Source of the DNA: Desulfobulbus sp.
GTDB lineage: Bacteria > Desulfobacterota > Desulfobulbia > Desulfobulbales > Desulfobulbaceae
DNA length: 64,000 nucleotides
Reading direction: 5' to 3'
Assembly: GCA_031280615.1 (NCBI GenBank)
Contig: JAITGO010000002.1
Span: forward strand, 1-64,000
The notes beneath the pieces are model-generated. The model saw nothing but the letters and a program-made list of their open reading frames with translations, ran no database searches and had not been told where the DNA came from. Made by a program: the position numbers and the translations under genes. Positions 18,115 to 30,975 of the stretch are shown piece after piece. Numbering within the stretch: position 1 is the stretch's first letter; every line of letters starts with the position of its first letter.

Positions 18115-19356
18115 TCATACTCCCCACAAGGTCGATAACGGTGCTGCCCAGATTCCTTCGGCTAACGGCATAGTCTCAGTGCCGTCGTAAAGTAACACGC
18201 CCATCTTGAACTGCCTCACCGCGAGGCTGGCCATCTTCTTTAGGCCACGCAAGTCGCTTTCCTTGACGGTAGCGGCGGCTTTGACCTCGACTCCCACCAA
18301 CTGTCCAGCGGCGTTTTCGATAACAACATCAACCTCGAACTTGTCCGCATCCCGGTAGTACATCAGGCGATAATCACCGTTTGCCGTAGTCGTGTGCTTG
18401 AGCAGCTCCCCAAAGACGAAGCTCTCCAGCGCGTTGCCAAACCGCGTGCGATCCTGCTGAGTTTCCTCAGCGGTCAAATCAAGTAACGTTGCCAGCAGGC
18501 CGGAATCGATGAACTGCAGCTTCGGGGTCTTGATCACACGGTTGAGCCTGTTTCGAGCCCAGACGTCAATCCGCTTGAGCAGGTACATTTGCTCGAAGAC
18601 ACCGACATAGCGAGAGACTGTCTTGCCATCCAACCCCACGTGGCCACCCAGTTGGGTGTAGTTACACATCTGGCCAGCCGTCTGCGCTAGAGCTCGCAGG
18701 AAACGTGGTAACTGGTCGAGTTTCTCGATACCTGCAACATCTCGGACATCTCGCTGAATAAGGGCGTCAATGTACTGCCGTGCCCACGCCACACGACGCT
18801 TGGTGGTCGCGCGCGATATTGCTTCGGGGTAGCCGCCGCGCAGCACGCGATCGATCAGATCACTCCCCAGTGCGGGCTGATCTGCCTTGAGAATCCGACC
18901 GGCGAAAGCGCTGTCGATCCAGTTGGCCGAACGCGACCCGATTTCGCTCTGTGACAAGGGCAGGAGAGACAGCGTCTCCATTCGGCCGGCCAGCGAGTCG
19001 GCTACGGTCGGCAGCGACATCAGATTGGCCGAACCAGTGAGCAGAAAACGGCCGGGACGACGATCCTCGTCCACGCTTTTTTTAATGGCCAGTAGCAACT
19101 GGGGAGCACGCTGGACTTCATCGATAACAGCTCGGTCCAGGCTTCGGATCATGCCGACCGGGTCTTCCCTTGCCGACAGCAGTGTCAGTTCATCGTCCAT
19201 GGTCAGGTAGCGTAGCCCCTGCTGCCGTGCAATCTGGCGCACAAGCGTGGTCTTGCCCGCTTGGCGCGGACCTGCGAGCAGCACGACCGGCGTGTCCAGC
19301 AAGGCTTCGGCGATGTGCGGTTCGATCAGGCGCGGGTAAAGGGAGGTTATGTTCAT
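18115..19356 (-). CDS. AAA+ ATPase with C-terminal DUF4143 domain
   Basis: About 413 aa, of the widespread ATP-binding protein family made of an AAA domain and a DUF4143 domain. Walker A GPRQAGKTTL is near residue 30, and the Walker B-like segment DRAVIDEVQRAP is near residue 75. A sensor-like FLLTGSANLM follows. The C-terminal half (residues ~210-400) has the DUF4143 nuclease-like fold with the D-x-x-DVVIEN...VEVKA pattern, resembling a PD-(D/E)XK core. The ATG at 19356 is preferred over an upstream TTG. It is the only gene between two copies of the tRNA-Leu 3' end, so it was probably acquired horizontally. The function of such lone ATPases is unsettled. Confidence 0.85.
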   Translation of the reverse strand: MNITSLYPRLIEPHIAEALLDTPVVLLAGPRQAGKTTLVRQIARQQGLRYLTMDDELTLLSAREDPVGMIRSLDRAVIDEVQRAPQLLLAIKKSVDEDRRPGRFLLTGSANLMSLPTVADSLAGRMETLSLLPLSQSEIGSRSANWIDSAFAGRILKADQPALGSDLIDRVLRGGYPEAISRATTKRRVAWARQYIDALIQRDVRDVAGIEKLDQLPRFLRALAQTAGQMCNYTQLGGHVGLDGKTVSRYVGVFEQMYLLKRIDVWARNRLNRVIKTPKLQFIDSGLLATLLDLTAEETQQDRTRFGNALESFVFGELLKHTTTANGDYRLMYYRDADKFEVDVVIENAAGQLVGVEVKAAATVKESDLRGLKKMASLAVRQFKMGVLLYDGTETMPLAEGIWAAPLSTLWGV

Positions 19357-19515
19357 TCGCCCAGAGTGCCGTAAAATCTGGAAACAATCAACGTAAATCT
19401 CGGAATGATATTCCAATTATTTCGGAATTTAGTTGCGTAGATCACGGAGGATATCGGCTTGAGGACGCTCTTGCAAAGCAACCTACGCCTTCTTAGTGAC
19501 CATAAATTGAGAGCA

Positions 19516-19547
19516 AGTGGAAGTTCGAGTCTTCTCTTCGGCACCAT
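19516..19547. repeat. attR-like copy of the tRNA-Leu 3' end (direct repeat 2)
   Basis: Identical over 32 bp to 17993-18024, in the same orientation, 1523 bp away. An 8-bp stem-loop (19573-19580 with 19602-19609) followed by a T-rich stretch comes after it. That may be the terminator that served the tRNA gene before insertion. Confidence 0.8.
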
Positions 19548-20165
19548 AAGATAGCCCACAAATGGACATAGCAGTCCGGAATTACTGAATAAAACCTCAA
19601 CTCCGGACTTTCTTTTCGTCCCCGTAAGTACCAGCAGCTGCGTGGACATCCAGCACTTATCTTGGTATTTTCCTTGGTACCAACCACTTCGGAAGAGACA
19701 CCCGCATTCGCGATACCAACACGACGCAATTATATGTAGTCAGTAACCACCGGCAAAGCCGGTGGCTTGAAAGATTGTGAACCGCTCAAAGCGGTATGTT
19801 TAACAGATCCTCTGACCACCATTCGGTGGTCGACTATCTGAATAATCGCAGTTGTTCGACACGATTGTCTTCTTGTTCTTGCTCGCGGATATAAGTCCGG
19901 ACAACATCTTCGTCGGCACCGACAGTTGAAACAAAATAACCCCGTGCCCAAAAGTTCTTGTTCTTGCCCATCTTTCGGCCCCCTTGCCCCTTTCCGAATT
20001 CCCGCCCAAGCCCCAACGCGACACCGGTGTACCGGCATAAATCCCGCCATATCGAAACCGCATTTGCCGCGCGCAGGTTTATCCGGTACAATGGCATCTG
20101 TATCTGTTCATCCACGGCGTTCATTCGATTTTCCCGCAACCCGATTGCCCCTCCAGGAGACTTCC
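19548..20165. other. Intergenic region between attR-like repeat and glgP
   Basis: Roughly 600 bp with no intact gene. It holds a stem-loop at 19573-19609, the IS200/IS605 remnant at 19735-19970, and the glgP upstream region, where an AGGAG ribosome site stands 6 nt before the glgP ATG. No clear glgP promoter was found. Confidence 0.6.
19735..19970 (-). mobile_element. IS200/IS605-family remnant (3' end of tnpA and element end)
   Basis: The minus frame at 19970-19834 encodes the C-terminal ~44 residues of an IS200/IS605 TnpA, with the hallmark FWARGYFVSTVGADEDVV and ending QLRLFR-stop. Beyond the stop are compact hairpins (CCACCGG/CCGGTGG at 19747-19765, ACCGC/GCGGT at 19781-19795, GACCACC/GGTGGTC at 19817-19834) of the sort found at element ends. 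The catalytic HUH and Tyr regions are missing, so the element is dead. The upstream part of the frame is unrelated and borders glgP. Confidence 0.75.
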
Positions 20166-22655
<2,490 letters not shown>

Positions 22656-22676
22656 GCGAACGCAGTTGTCAGGGAT

Positions 22677-22699
22677 GCGGCAGCCGCTTGGGCTGCCGC
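22677..22699. terminator. Stem-loop between convergent glgP and orn
   Basis: A 9-bp perfect stem GCGGCAGCC/GGCTGCCGC with a 5-nt loop, 20 nt after glgP and 37 nt after the end of orn. There is no clear U tract on either strand, so terminator function is only plausible. Confidence 0.4.
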
Positions 22700-22735
22700 G
22701 CTCCCTTTCGGGAGAGAGGGGAATACTGCGGAATC

Positions 22736-23281
22736 TCAGAACTCTTTCTTGAGGAAAACATCGCCGTAGTGTTTCAGTTCGGCGATGGACTCGCGGATGT
22801 CGTCGTGGGCCAGGTGCCGGCATTCCTTGATGAACCTGGGCAATTCCGGGGCCCAGCGTTGGGCCAGTTCCTTGAGGGTGCTCACGTCGATGTTGCGATA
22901 GTGGAAGTAGTGTTCCAGTTCCGGCATGAAGCGGGCGAGGAACCGCCGGTCGTGCCAGACCGAGTTGCCGCACATGGGCGAGACCCGGCGCCCGACCCAT
23001 TGTTTCACGAACTCCAGGGTTTCGAGTTCCGCCTCGCGGTAGGTGTACGAGCTGCCGCGCACCCGCTCGATCAGGCCTGAATCGCGGTGGTGCTTGCAGT
23101 TCCAGGCGTCCATGGCAGCGAGCACCTCTGCCGGCTGATGAATGGCAATGATCGGCCCCTCGGCCAGGATGTCCAAACGGGAGTTGGTCACCACCGTCGC
23201 CACTTCCAGGATGCTGTCGGTCAGGGGGTTCAACCCAGTCATTTCCAGGTCGATCCACACCAGATTGCCGTCGTCTTTCAT
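22736..23281 (-). CDS. orn: Oligoribonuclease
   Basis: DEDDh 3'-5' exonuclease that degrades short oligoribonucleotides, including the pGpG produced from c-di-GMP; 181 aa. Exo [11 protein letters not shown] (residues ~8-17), Exo II region [11 protein letters not shown] and Exo [14 protein letters not shown] with the catalytic His/Asp are present. The start at 23281 is the family start; upstream residues to 23311 are rejected. Together with the PilZ protein at 43296 it fits c-di-GMP signalling. It is convergent with glgP. Confidence 0.95.
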   Translation of the reverse strand: MKDDGNLVWIDLEMTGLNPLTDSILEVATVVTNSRLDILAEGPIIAIHQPAEVLAAMDAWNCKHHRDSGLIERVRGSSYTYREAELETLEFVKQWVGRRVSPMCGNSVWHDRRFLARFMPELEHYFHYRNIDVSTLKELAQRWAPELPRFIKECRHLAHDDIRESIAELKHYGDVFLKKEF

Positions 23282-23621
23282 CGCATTCCGCTTCCTTCCG
23301 TCTCGCTGCACCAGGGAAAACCCTTCCTTATCTTTTTAGTGGACCACAGCCTGGTTTGCGCTTCAACCTTTTTTCTTCTTTCTTTCCGGGCGGTCACCCG
23401 GACAGATGCGGCCCCGAGCTCGCTTCTCCCTGAAAGAAATCCCGTATAACCAGACAGGAAACGGCCGCCCTGCCACTCGTCCGGCCGGAGAAAAATTCGA
23501 TGGCCTTCCCGGATAAAATATGGCAGAACGAACAAACAGCCAACCGCAACGCCGGTAAAATTGTCCACGATCTGCAACCGTTCGCGCCCACGGATCGTTT
23601 TCCCCCACCCCATGGAGCACC

Positions 23622-25025
23622 ATGGCCCCGACCAGCACCGGACAACCATACGACGTGATCGTTGTCGGCGGAGGCCCGGCCGGGTTGTTCGCCGCCTACC
23701 ACCTCAGCGAGCACACCTCGCTTCGCATCCTGTTGATCGAAAAAGGCAAGCCTTCCCTGAAACGAACCTGCCCGATCGGGGAAAAAGGCTGCGCCCACTG
23801 CCAGCCGTGCAACATTCTGTGCGGTATCGGCGGGGCCGGTCTCTTTTCCGACGGCAAACTCAACTTCATCCATAAACTGGGTAAAACCGACCTCACCCAG
23901 TTTCTCGGCATTGCCGACGCCTGCGCCCTGATCGACGAAACCGAGTCCATCTTCAATCGCTTCGACATGGACGGCCAGGTCTATCCCACCGACATGGAAC
24001 AGGCCCGGGCCATCCGCAAGGAGGCCCGCAAAAGCGGCATCGAGTTGTTGCTGATCAAACAAAAGCACCTCGGTAGCGACAACCTGCCCCGGCACATCGA
24101 AACCATGGTCCGCCACATGGAGCAACGAGGGGTTCGCTTCCACCATGCCGAGGCAGTCCGGGACATCCTTGTCCACCGGGGCCGGGTGACAGGGGTGGAG
24201 ACGGAGCAGGGGACCTACCGCGCCGACTCGGTCATTTTGGCGCCAGGCCGGGCCGGGGCCGAATGGGTTGCCGCTATTGCCGGCCGCAACCGCATCCGGG
24301 TGTCGCAACGCGGTATCGAGGTGGGAGTCCGGGTTGAAGTGCACAACGAAATCATGCAGGATCTCTGTTCGATCATCTACGATCCCACCTTTTTCATCCG
24401 CACCGCCAAATACGACGACCAGACCCGTACCTTCTGCACCAATTTCGGCGGCTACGTCGCCCTGGAGAACTACCAGGATTTCGTCTGTGTCAACGGCCAC
24501 GCCCGAATGGACCGCAAATCCGACAACACCAACTTCGCCTTTCTTTCCAAAGTGGTGCTGACCGACCCGGTGGAAGACAACCAGGCCTACGGCGAATCCA
24601 TCGGCAAGCTGGCCACCCTGATCGGCGGCGGCAAGCCGATTCTGCAGCGCTACGGCGATCTCAAACGGGGCAGGCGTTCCACCTGGAACCGCATCCGCAA
24701 CAGCACCATCGATCCGACCCTGAAGAACGTGGTCTGCGGCGATATCGCCATGGCCCTACCCGAGCGGATTCTCTCCAACCTGGTCGACGGCCTGGACCAG
24801 CTCAACCAAATCATCCCCGGTGTCGCCAACGACGAAACCTTGCTCTACGCCCCGGAAATCAAATTCTTCGCCACCCAGGTGGACACCAACCACGAACTCG
24901 AAACTTCGATTTCGGGCCTGTTTGTCGCCGGCGACGGCCCTGGGGTGGCGGGCAATATCGTCTCCGCCGCCGCAACCGGCCTGATTGCCGCCAAGGCGAT
25001 CGTCGCCCGCCGGCGCAAGGGGTGA
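23622..25025 (+). CDS. FAD-dependent dehydrogenase-like protein (COG2509 type)
   Basis: A 467-aa cytoplasmic flavoprotein. The FAD fold DVIVVGGGPAGLFAAYHLSE is at residues 11-30. A distinctive Cys-rich loop follows at ~50-72 (CPIGEKGCAHCQPCNILCGI), then GGAGLFSDGKLN. The C-terminal FAD contact is GLFVAGDGPGVAGNIVSAAA. This layout matches the uncharacterised FAD-dependent dehydrogenase family often named after COG2509; its substrate is unknown. The stop is 6 nt before ridA, so the two form an operon. The tandem Cys motif may bind metal or an FeS cluster, which is inference only. Confidence 0.85.
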   Translation: MAPTSTGQPYDVIVVGGGPAGLFAAYHLSEHTSLRILLIEKGKPSLKRTCPIGEKGCAHCQPCNILCGIGGAGLFSDGKLNFIHKLGKTDLTQFLGIADACALIDETESIFNRFDMDGQVYPTDMEQARAIRKEARKSGIELLLIKQKHLGSDNLPRHIETMVRHMEQRGVRFHHAEAVRDILVHRGRVTGVETEQGTYRADSVILAPGRAGAEWVAAIAGRNRIRVSQRGIEVGVRVEVHNEIMQDLCSIIYDPTFFIRTAKYDDQTRTFCTNFGGYVALENYQDFVCVNGHARMDRKSDNTNFAFLSKVVLTDPVEDNQAYGESIGKLATLIGGGKPILQRYGDLKRGRRSTWNRIRNSTIDPTLKNVVCGDIAMALPERILSNLVDGLDQLNQIIPGVANDETLLYAPEIKFFATQVDTNHELETSISGLFVAGDGPGVAGNIVSAAATGLIAAKAIVARRRKG

Positions 25026-25031
25026 AAAACC

Positions 25032-25421
25032 ATGCCAACCACAACGAGAGCCCCGATCGCCGCCGACAAAGCTCCCGCTGCCATCGGCCCCTATTCCCAA
25101 GCCATGGCCACCGATACCCTGCTGTTCACTTCCGGCGCCATTCCCCTCGATCCCCAGACCGGTACCATCCCGGAAGGGAACATCGAAGACCATGCCCACC
25201 TGGTCTTCCGTAACCTGTCCGCCATTGCCGAGGCAGCCGGCACCAGCCTGGACAAGGCAGTGAAAGTGACGATTTTCCTCACCGATATCTCCCATTTCCA
25301 GCGGGTGAATGCCGTCTACGCCCACTACTTCTCCGAACCCTACCCGGCGCGCAGCGCCGTGCAGGTGGCGGCTTTGCCCCTGGGCGCCTCCATCGAAGTC
25401 GAAGCGGTCATCGCCCTGTAG
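25032..25421 (+). CDS. ridA: RidA family reactive-intermediate deaminase
   Basis: Trimeric enamine/imine deaminase that hydrolyses 2-aminoacrylate-type intermediates released by PLP enzymes; 129 aa. Signature segments: AIGPYSQAM (residues 16-24), FTSGAIPLDP, and the C-terminal PARSAVQVAALPLGA with the catalytic Arg, then IEVEAVI. It lies 6 nt after the flavoprotein gene and shares its transcript. Confidence 0.94.
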   Translation: MPTTTRAPIAADKAPAAIGPYSQAMATDTLLFTSGAIPLDPQTGTIPEGNIEDHAHLVFRNLSAIAEAAGTSLDKAVKVTIFLTDISHFQRVNAVYAHYFSEPYPARSAVQVAALPLGASIEVEAVIAL

Positions 25422-25952
25422 GCCCAGACACCAACCGGCCCGTTGTCTGGAATTTTCTCTTGTTCCCAGCACCGCGCCCTATCCCGAGCATGCGGATCGC
25501 CACCACTTTGTGACCAGACCGCATCGCCTGACGGCTGTCCCGGCCTGGCGTCTCCTCGCCTCCATCAGCACCACCATGTGCCACTCGTGCCTTGCCCGCG
25601 TTTCGGCCAAGCTCTTTCCGGCCCCTGCACCGGATGCCGGCACCATGCGCCCTTTCCCTGTTTTCAGTAATGTGCCGACTGCGTTCCCCAACATTTTTCC
25701 GAGGGCACAGGCGCCCGGAAAAAGCCAAAAAACGTTTGACAGCCCGACACTTTTGAAATAGAAATTACGCACTTTGCGGTCCCCTGTTTTCGACCCGTTC
25801 CACCGGAACCCCCATCTTCACTCATAGGTTACGAAAAACGCGGGCATCAGCTACGCTCTTTTGCCATAAACGGGTAAGGGGTTCGTGTGCGAGCGACCTC
25901 CCTGCGCCCTTTTTTTTATGCGCTTTCTTCTCACCCCAACCAGGAGGAAACG
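25422..25952. other. Intergenic region before the beta-oxidation operon
   Basis: About 530 bp with no gene I can support. Open frames on both strands lack recognisable motifs. It contains the candidate promoter at 25736-25764 and a leader of about 180 nt before the GTG start of the crotonase. Confidence 0.6.
25736..25764 (+). promoter_or_regulatory. Candidate promoter of the beta-oxidation operon
   Basis: Perfect TTGACA (25736-25741), a 17-nt spacer and TAGAAA (25759-25764, 4/6). The predicted start near 25771 is about 180 nt before the crotonase gene. No operator could be assigned. Confidence 0.5.
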
Positions 25953-26744
25953 GTGGTCTACACATCCATTGAACTTACCTGTGGCGCAGGCATTGCGACC
26001 CTGACCTTCAACCGGCCCAAAGCCCTCAACGCCCTCAACACCATCCTGCTCGAAGAATTCGCCGATGCCCTTGAGGGCATCAAAAAAGACGAAAGCATCC
26101 GCGTTCTCATCCTCACCGGTTCCGGAGAAAAGGCCTTTGTTGCCGGTGCCGACATCACCGAAATAGCCACTTTGACCCCGCTTGGCGCCAAGAAATTCGC
26201 CCAGCGCGGCCAGGACGTCATCGGCAGGCTGCAAGCGCTCGCCATTCCGGCAATCGCCGCGGTTAACGGCTATGCCCTGGGCGGCGGCTGCGAAATGGCC
26301 CTGGCCTGCGATTTCATCTATGCCTCCGACAAGGCAATTTTCGGCCTCCCCGAGATCAGTCTCGGCGTCATTCCCGGCTTTGGCGGCACCCAGCGCCTGC
26401 CGCGCCTGATCGGGGCCAACCGGGCCAAGGAGATGATCTTTACCGGCAAGCACCTGACCGCCGTCGAAGCCAAGGAGATCGGCCTGGTCAACAAGATCTT
26501 CGCCCCCGAGGAATTGATGGCGGCTGCCAACGAAACCGCACAATTGATCGCCGGCAAAGGCAAGGCCTCGCTGTGCGCGGCCAAGCAAACCCTGAACCAG
26601 GGGCTCAACGCCGACCTGGCCACCGGGCTTGCCATCGAGCGGGACGCCTTTGCCCTTTGTCTGGCCAGCCAGGATGCCAAGGAAGGGACAGGCGCCTTTT
26701 TGGAAAAACGCAAGCCGGTCTTCACCGGTGGCCTCAACGACTGA
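25953..26744 (+). CDS. Enoyl-CoA hydratase / crotonase family
   Basis: Hydrates trans-2-enoyl-CoA (probably crotonyl-CoA) to the 3-hydroxyacyl-CoA; 263 aa. The oxyanion-hole motifs KAFVAGADITEI and YALGGGCEMALACDF are present, with the two catalytic Glu positions in CEMALACD and LPEISLGVIPGFGG. The GTG at 25953 is the start because a full AGGAGG (25942-25947) lies 5 nt upstream; the frame upstream to 25887 is a low-complexity leader. First gene of a run of eight fatty-acid oxidation genes, all on the plus strand. Confidence 0.94.
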   Translation: MVYTSIELTCGAGIATLTFNRPKALNALNTILLEEFADALEGIKKDESIRVLILTGSGEKAFVAGADITEIATLTPLGAKKFAQRGQDVIGRLQALAIPAIAAVNGYALGGGCEMALACDFIYASDKAIFGLPEISLGVIPGFGGTQRLPRLIGANRAKEMIFTGKHLTAVEAKEIGLVNKIFAPEELMAAANETAQLIAGKGKASLCAAKQTLNQGLNADLATGLAIERDAFALCLASQDAKEGTGAFLEKRKPVFTGGLND

Positions 26745-26779
26745 GCGCCTGAGTTGAAATTCGAAGGGAGGAGAGCGAT

Positions 26780-28075
26780 ATGAACGAAGTGGTGATTGTC
26801 AGCGGCAGCCGGACAGCGGTTGGCGCCTTTGGCGGCAGCCTCAAGGACACCCCCGTGGTCAAGCTCGGAGCCAGCGTCATGCGGGAGACCCTGCGCAAGG
26901 TCGGGCTCCGGCCGGCAGCCAGTCCGGACCTGTTGGCACTCGCTCCCGGCAAACTGCAGGGCCAGGGACTGATCGAGCTGGAAACCGAGGCCGGCGCATG
27001 GGAGAGCGCCGCCACCCCGATCGACATCGACGAAGTGATCATGGGCAACGTCCTCCAGGCCGGCCAGGGACAAAATCCAGCCCGCCAGGCCATGGTGCGG
27101 GCCGGGCTTGCCAAGGAAACGCCGGCCTTCACCATCAACAAAGTCTGCGGTTCCGGCCTCAAGGCCATTGCCTTGGGTGCCCAGGCGATCATGACCGGCC
27201 AGGCCGAGGTGATTTTAGCCGGCGGCCAGGAAAACATGTCCATGGTGCCCATGGCCTTGCCCAAAGCCCGCTGGGGCCACCGCATGGAGCTCACCGGCAT
27301 CGGCGAGGTGTATGACCTGATGGTCTACGACGGCCTCTACGAAATCTTCTACGGGTACCACATGGGCGTTACCGCCGAAAATATCGCCCGGATGTACAAT
27401 ATCAGCCGCGAAGATCAGGACCGCCTGGCCGTGCTCAGCCACACCCGCGCCCTGCGGGGCATCAAGGAGGGGCTGTTCACGAACGAGGTCGTCCCGATCC
27501 CGGTGAAGGCGGGCAGGCAGGAGGTGCTGTTCGCTCAGGACGAACGCCCCATGGAAACCTCCATGGAAAAGATGGCCAAACTTCGGCCGGCTTTTGCCAA
27601 AGACGGCACGGTGACCGCCGGCAACGCCTCGGGCATCAACGACGGTGCGGCCGCGGTTCTGATGATGAACGGTGCCAAGGCCAAACAGCTTGGCCTCAAG
27701 CCGCTGGCCACCATCGAGGGCTTCGCCTCCGGCGGGCTTGACCCCGCCTACATGGGGCTCGGCCCGGTGCCGGCCATCCAGAAGGCGCTCAAGCAGTGCG
27801 GCAAGACCATTGCCGACATCGACATGATCGAGCTCAACGAGGCGTTTGCCGCCCAGGCCATCGGCTGCATGCTGGAGTTGGGTATCGATGTGGAAAAGCC
27901 CAACCAACTGGGCAGTGGCATCTCCATGGGCCATCCAATCGGCTGCACCGGGGCCCGGCAGATGGTTACCGCCATCCACCACATGCAGCGCACCGACTGC
28001 GCCACCGGCCTGATTTCCATGTGCATCGGCGGCGGCATGGGCATGGCCATGGTGATCGGCAATCCGAACAAATAG
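26780..28075 (+). CDS. Acetyl-CoA C-acyltransferase (thiolase)
   Basis: Cleaves 3-ketoacyl-CoA to acetyl-CoA and a shortened acyl-CoA. The catalytic residues are Cys123 ([10 protein letters not shown]), His385 ([10 protein letters not shown]) and Cys415 (CIGGGMG). At 431 aa it is about 35-40 residues longer than ordinary thiolases. The extra length lies between the first helix and [13 protein letters not shown] (residues ~45-82), explaining why the nucleophilic Cys is at 123 instead of about 89. The insert is continuous coding sequence, not a frameshift. It lies 35 nt after the crotonase gene with a good GGAGGAG ribosome site. Confidence 0.94.
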   Translation: MNEVVIVSGSRTAVGAFGGSLKDTPVVKLGASVMRETLRKVGLRPAASPDLLALAPGKLQGQGLIELETEAGAWESAATPIDIDEVIMGNVLQAGQGQNPARQAMVRAGLAKETPAFTINKVCGSGLKAIALGAQAIMTGQAEVILAGGQENMSMVPMALPKARWGHRMELTGIGEVYDLMVYDGLYEIFYGYHMGVTAENIARMYNISREDQDRLAVLSHTRALRGIKEGLFTNEVVPIPVKAGRQEVLFAQDERPMETSMEKMAKLRPAFAKDGTVTAGNASGINDGAAAVLMMNGAKAKQLGLKPLATIEGFASGGLDPAYMGLGPVPAIQKALKQCGKTIADIDMIELNEAFAAQAIGCMLELGIDVEKPNQLGSGISMGHPIGCTGARQMVTAIHHMQRTDCATGLISMCIGGGMGMAMVIGNPNK

Positions 28076-28135
28076 GTTCCGACTTCGCGGCCGGATGCCC
28101 CGGCCGGATTCATATATCTACAAGGGAGAGTGGCT

Positions 28136-28987
<852 letters not shown>

Positions 28988-29068
28988 GACGAACGGAAGG
29001 GGAATCCCGGTCGACGCTACCCCTTACCCGGGCGGCGTTGCCGGGCAGCTTTCGCAAAGGAGACGACG

Positions 29069-29518
29069 ATGAGCGAACTGGCGTTTCAGGATCAATATCC
29101 CGACGACTATGCCCATTGCTATGGCTGCGGTCGGCTCAATCACCAGGGACATCATCTAAAAAGTTATTGGGACGGAGATGAGACGGTTTGCCGCTTCACC
29201 CCGGATCCCAAATATACCGGCGGTTTTCCGGGTTTTCTGTACGGAGGCATGATCGCCTCGCTGATCGACTGCCACGGAGCCGGCACCGCAGCAGCAGCCA
29301 AAGCAAGGGAAGAGGGTAAACCGATCTCGCGCTTTGTCACCGCGTCCCTGAAAGTGGACTATCTGGCCCCCACCCCGATCGACACGGAATTGGAGGTGCG
29401 CGGCAAGGTGGTCGAGATCAAGGGCCGGAAAGTGACGGTCGAGCTGAGCTTGACCGCGGCCGGAACGCTCTGCGCCAAGGGCTCGGTCCTCTATATTCAG
29501 ATCAAGGGACAAGAATAA
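29069..29518 (+). CDS. PaaI-type hotdog thioesterase
   Basis: Single hotdog-fold domain, 149 aa, of the acyl-CoA thioesterase/PaaI family. The active-site segment [20 protein letters not shown] (residues ~56-75) carries the conserved Gly-Gly and Asp. [18 protein letters not shown] follows. The N-terminal [14 protein letters not shown] has Cys-x-x-Cys and His that could bind metal; this is seen in some relatives. Its place between hbd and the acyl-CoA dehydrogenase suggests it recycles CoA in this pathway. Confidence 0.88.
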   Translation: MSELAFQDQYPDDYAHCYGCGRLNHQGHHLKSYWDGDETVCRFTPDPKYTGGFPGFLYGGMIASLIDCHGAGTAAAAKAREEGKPISRFVTASLKVDYLAPTPIDTELEVRGKVVEIKGRKVTVELSLTAAGTLCAKGSVLYIQIKGQE

Positions 29519-29691
29519 GGGAGACCTGCATCGACAAGGCGCATTTCGCGCTACCGACACGACGGGATAGGGTCCGCCTGGGGCGGCGGGTTCCTGCCGG
29601 AGAAAAGACCAACGCTGTTTCGGCTGGGGCGGCAACCCGCATGCCCATCGCAAAGTCGAAAAAACACACCAATATTCAGGGGGAGAACAAC

Positions 29692-30837
29692 ATGAATTTT
29701 GAATTGACCGAAGAGCAGAAACTGATCCGCGACATGGTAAGAAGCTTTGCCGAGACGGAGGTCGCGCCTTCCGCCGCCGAACGGGACGAAACCGAACGTT
29801 TCGACCGGGCCCTGATGTTCGACCGGCTGGCCGAACTGGGCCTGACCGGGATCGTGTTTCCGGAAGAATACGGCGGGGCCGGAGCCGACTATATCAGCTA
29901 CGCCATTGCCGTCGAAGAGCTTTCCAGGGTCTGCGGCTCCACCGGTGTCACCCTGTCGGCGCATCTCTCCCTCTGTGCCAATCCCATCTACATGTTCGGC
30001 ACCGAGGCTCAGAAGCAGAAATTCCTGACCCCGCTGGCCAAGGGCGAAAAAATTGGTGCCTTCGGCCTAACCGAGCCATCCGCGGGCTCCGATGCCGGCG
30101 GCACTAAAACCACCGCCACCCGCGACGGCAACGATTGGATTCTCAACGGTTCCAAGATCTTCATCACCAATGCCGGGGAAGCCGAAATCTACGTGGTGCT
30201 GGCCCGAAGCGACAAATCCGCAGAAAAACACCGGGGCATCAGTGCTTTCATCGTCGAGAAGGGCACCCCCGGTTTCTCCTTCGGCAAGAAGGAAAAAAAG
30301 ATGGGCATCCGCTCCTCCCCCACCATGGAACTGGTGTTTGAAAACTGCCGCATCCCCGCCGAGAACCTGCTCGGACAGGAAGGCCAGGGGTTCAAGGTGG
30401 CCATGAAGACCCTGGACGGCGGCCGCATCGGCATTGCCGCCCAGGCTCTGGGCATCGCCCAAGGCGCCTTCGAGGCCGCCTGCGCCTACACCAAGGAGCG
30501 CGAGCAGTTCAACAAACCGATCGCCGCCTTTCAAGGCGTGTCGTTCCAGCTGGCGGACATGGCCACCCAGATCGAGGCCGCGCGTCTGCTGATCTATAAC
30601 GCCGCCTACAAGGCCAGCGCCGGCCTGCCCTACTCCCAGGATTCGGCCATGGCCAAGCTCTTTGCCTCGGAAACCGCCATGCGAGTCACCACCCAGTCGG
30701 TGCAGCTCCACGGCGGCTACGGCTACACCCGTGAATTCCCGGTCGAGCGGATGATGCGCGACGCCAAGATCACCGAAATCTACGAAGGCACCAGCGAGGT
30801 GCAGCGCGTGGTCATCGGCGCGACATTGGTCAAATAA
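29692..30837 (+). CDS. Acyl-CoA dehydrogenase (butyryl-CoA dehydrogenase type)
   Basis: FAD enzyme that oxidises short-chain acyl-CoA to enoyl-CoA and hands electrons to EtfAB; 381 aa. Family motifs: [19 protein letters not shown] (residues ~123-141), [12 protein letters not shown], and the C-terminal [11 protein letters not shown], whose first Glu after Tyr is the catalytic base in short-chain enzymes. The ATG at 29692 follows GGGGAG; the frame upstream to 29641 is rejected. It is followed by the membrane FeS oxidoreductase and etfBA, the matching electron-acceptor chain. Confidence 0.95.
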   Translation: MNFELTEEQKLIRDMVRSFAETEVAPSAAERDETERFDRALMFDRLAELGLTGIVFPEEYGGAGADYISYAIAVEELSRVCGSTGVTLSAHLSLCANPIYMFGTEAQKQKFLTPLAKGEKIGAFGLTEPSAGSDAGGTKTTATRDGNDWILNGSKIFITNAGEAEIYVVLARSDKSAEKHRGISAFIVEKGTPGFSFGKKEKKMGIRSSPTMELVFENCRIPAENLLGQEGQGFKVAMKTLDGGRIGIAAQALGIAQGAFEAACAYTKEREQFNKPIAAFQGVSFQLADMATQIEAARLLIYNAAYKASAGLPYSQDSAMAKLFASETAMRVTTQSVQLHGGYGYTREFPVERMMRDAKITEIYEGTSEVQRVVIGATLVK

Positions 30838-30975
30838 ATCGTCCTACGGCCGCAGACGGCCGCATTGCTTGATGGAACGGTCTTGCCAAGAAGAGAGCAA
30901 CGGCGTCAGCCGCCTCTCTTCTTCTGTAAAAGCATGAACACAACATCCGTTGTTGGGTAGGAAGGGAGAGCCGGG

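Noticed and set aside
18074..19515. Integrase gene inside the tRNA-Leu element
   Set aside because: Searched all frames; only the AAA/DUF4143 ATPase is present, and no tyrosine-recombinase motifs were seen.
19493..19729. Small proteins with REDSNFHL/KRRLELP motifs
   Set aside because: These peptides are chance translations of the duplicated tRNA-Leu 3' end.
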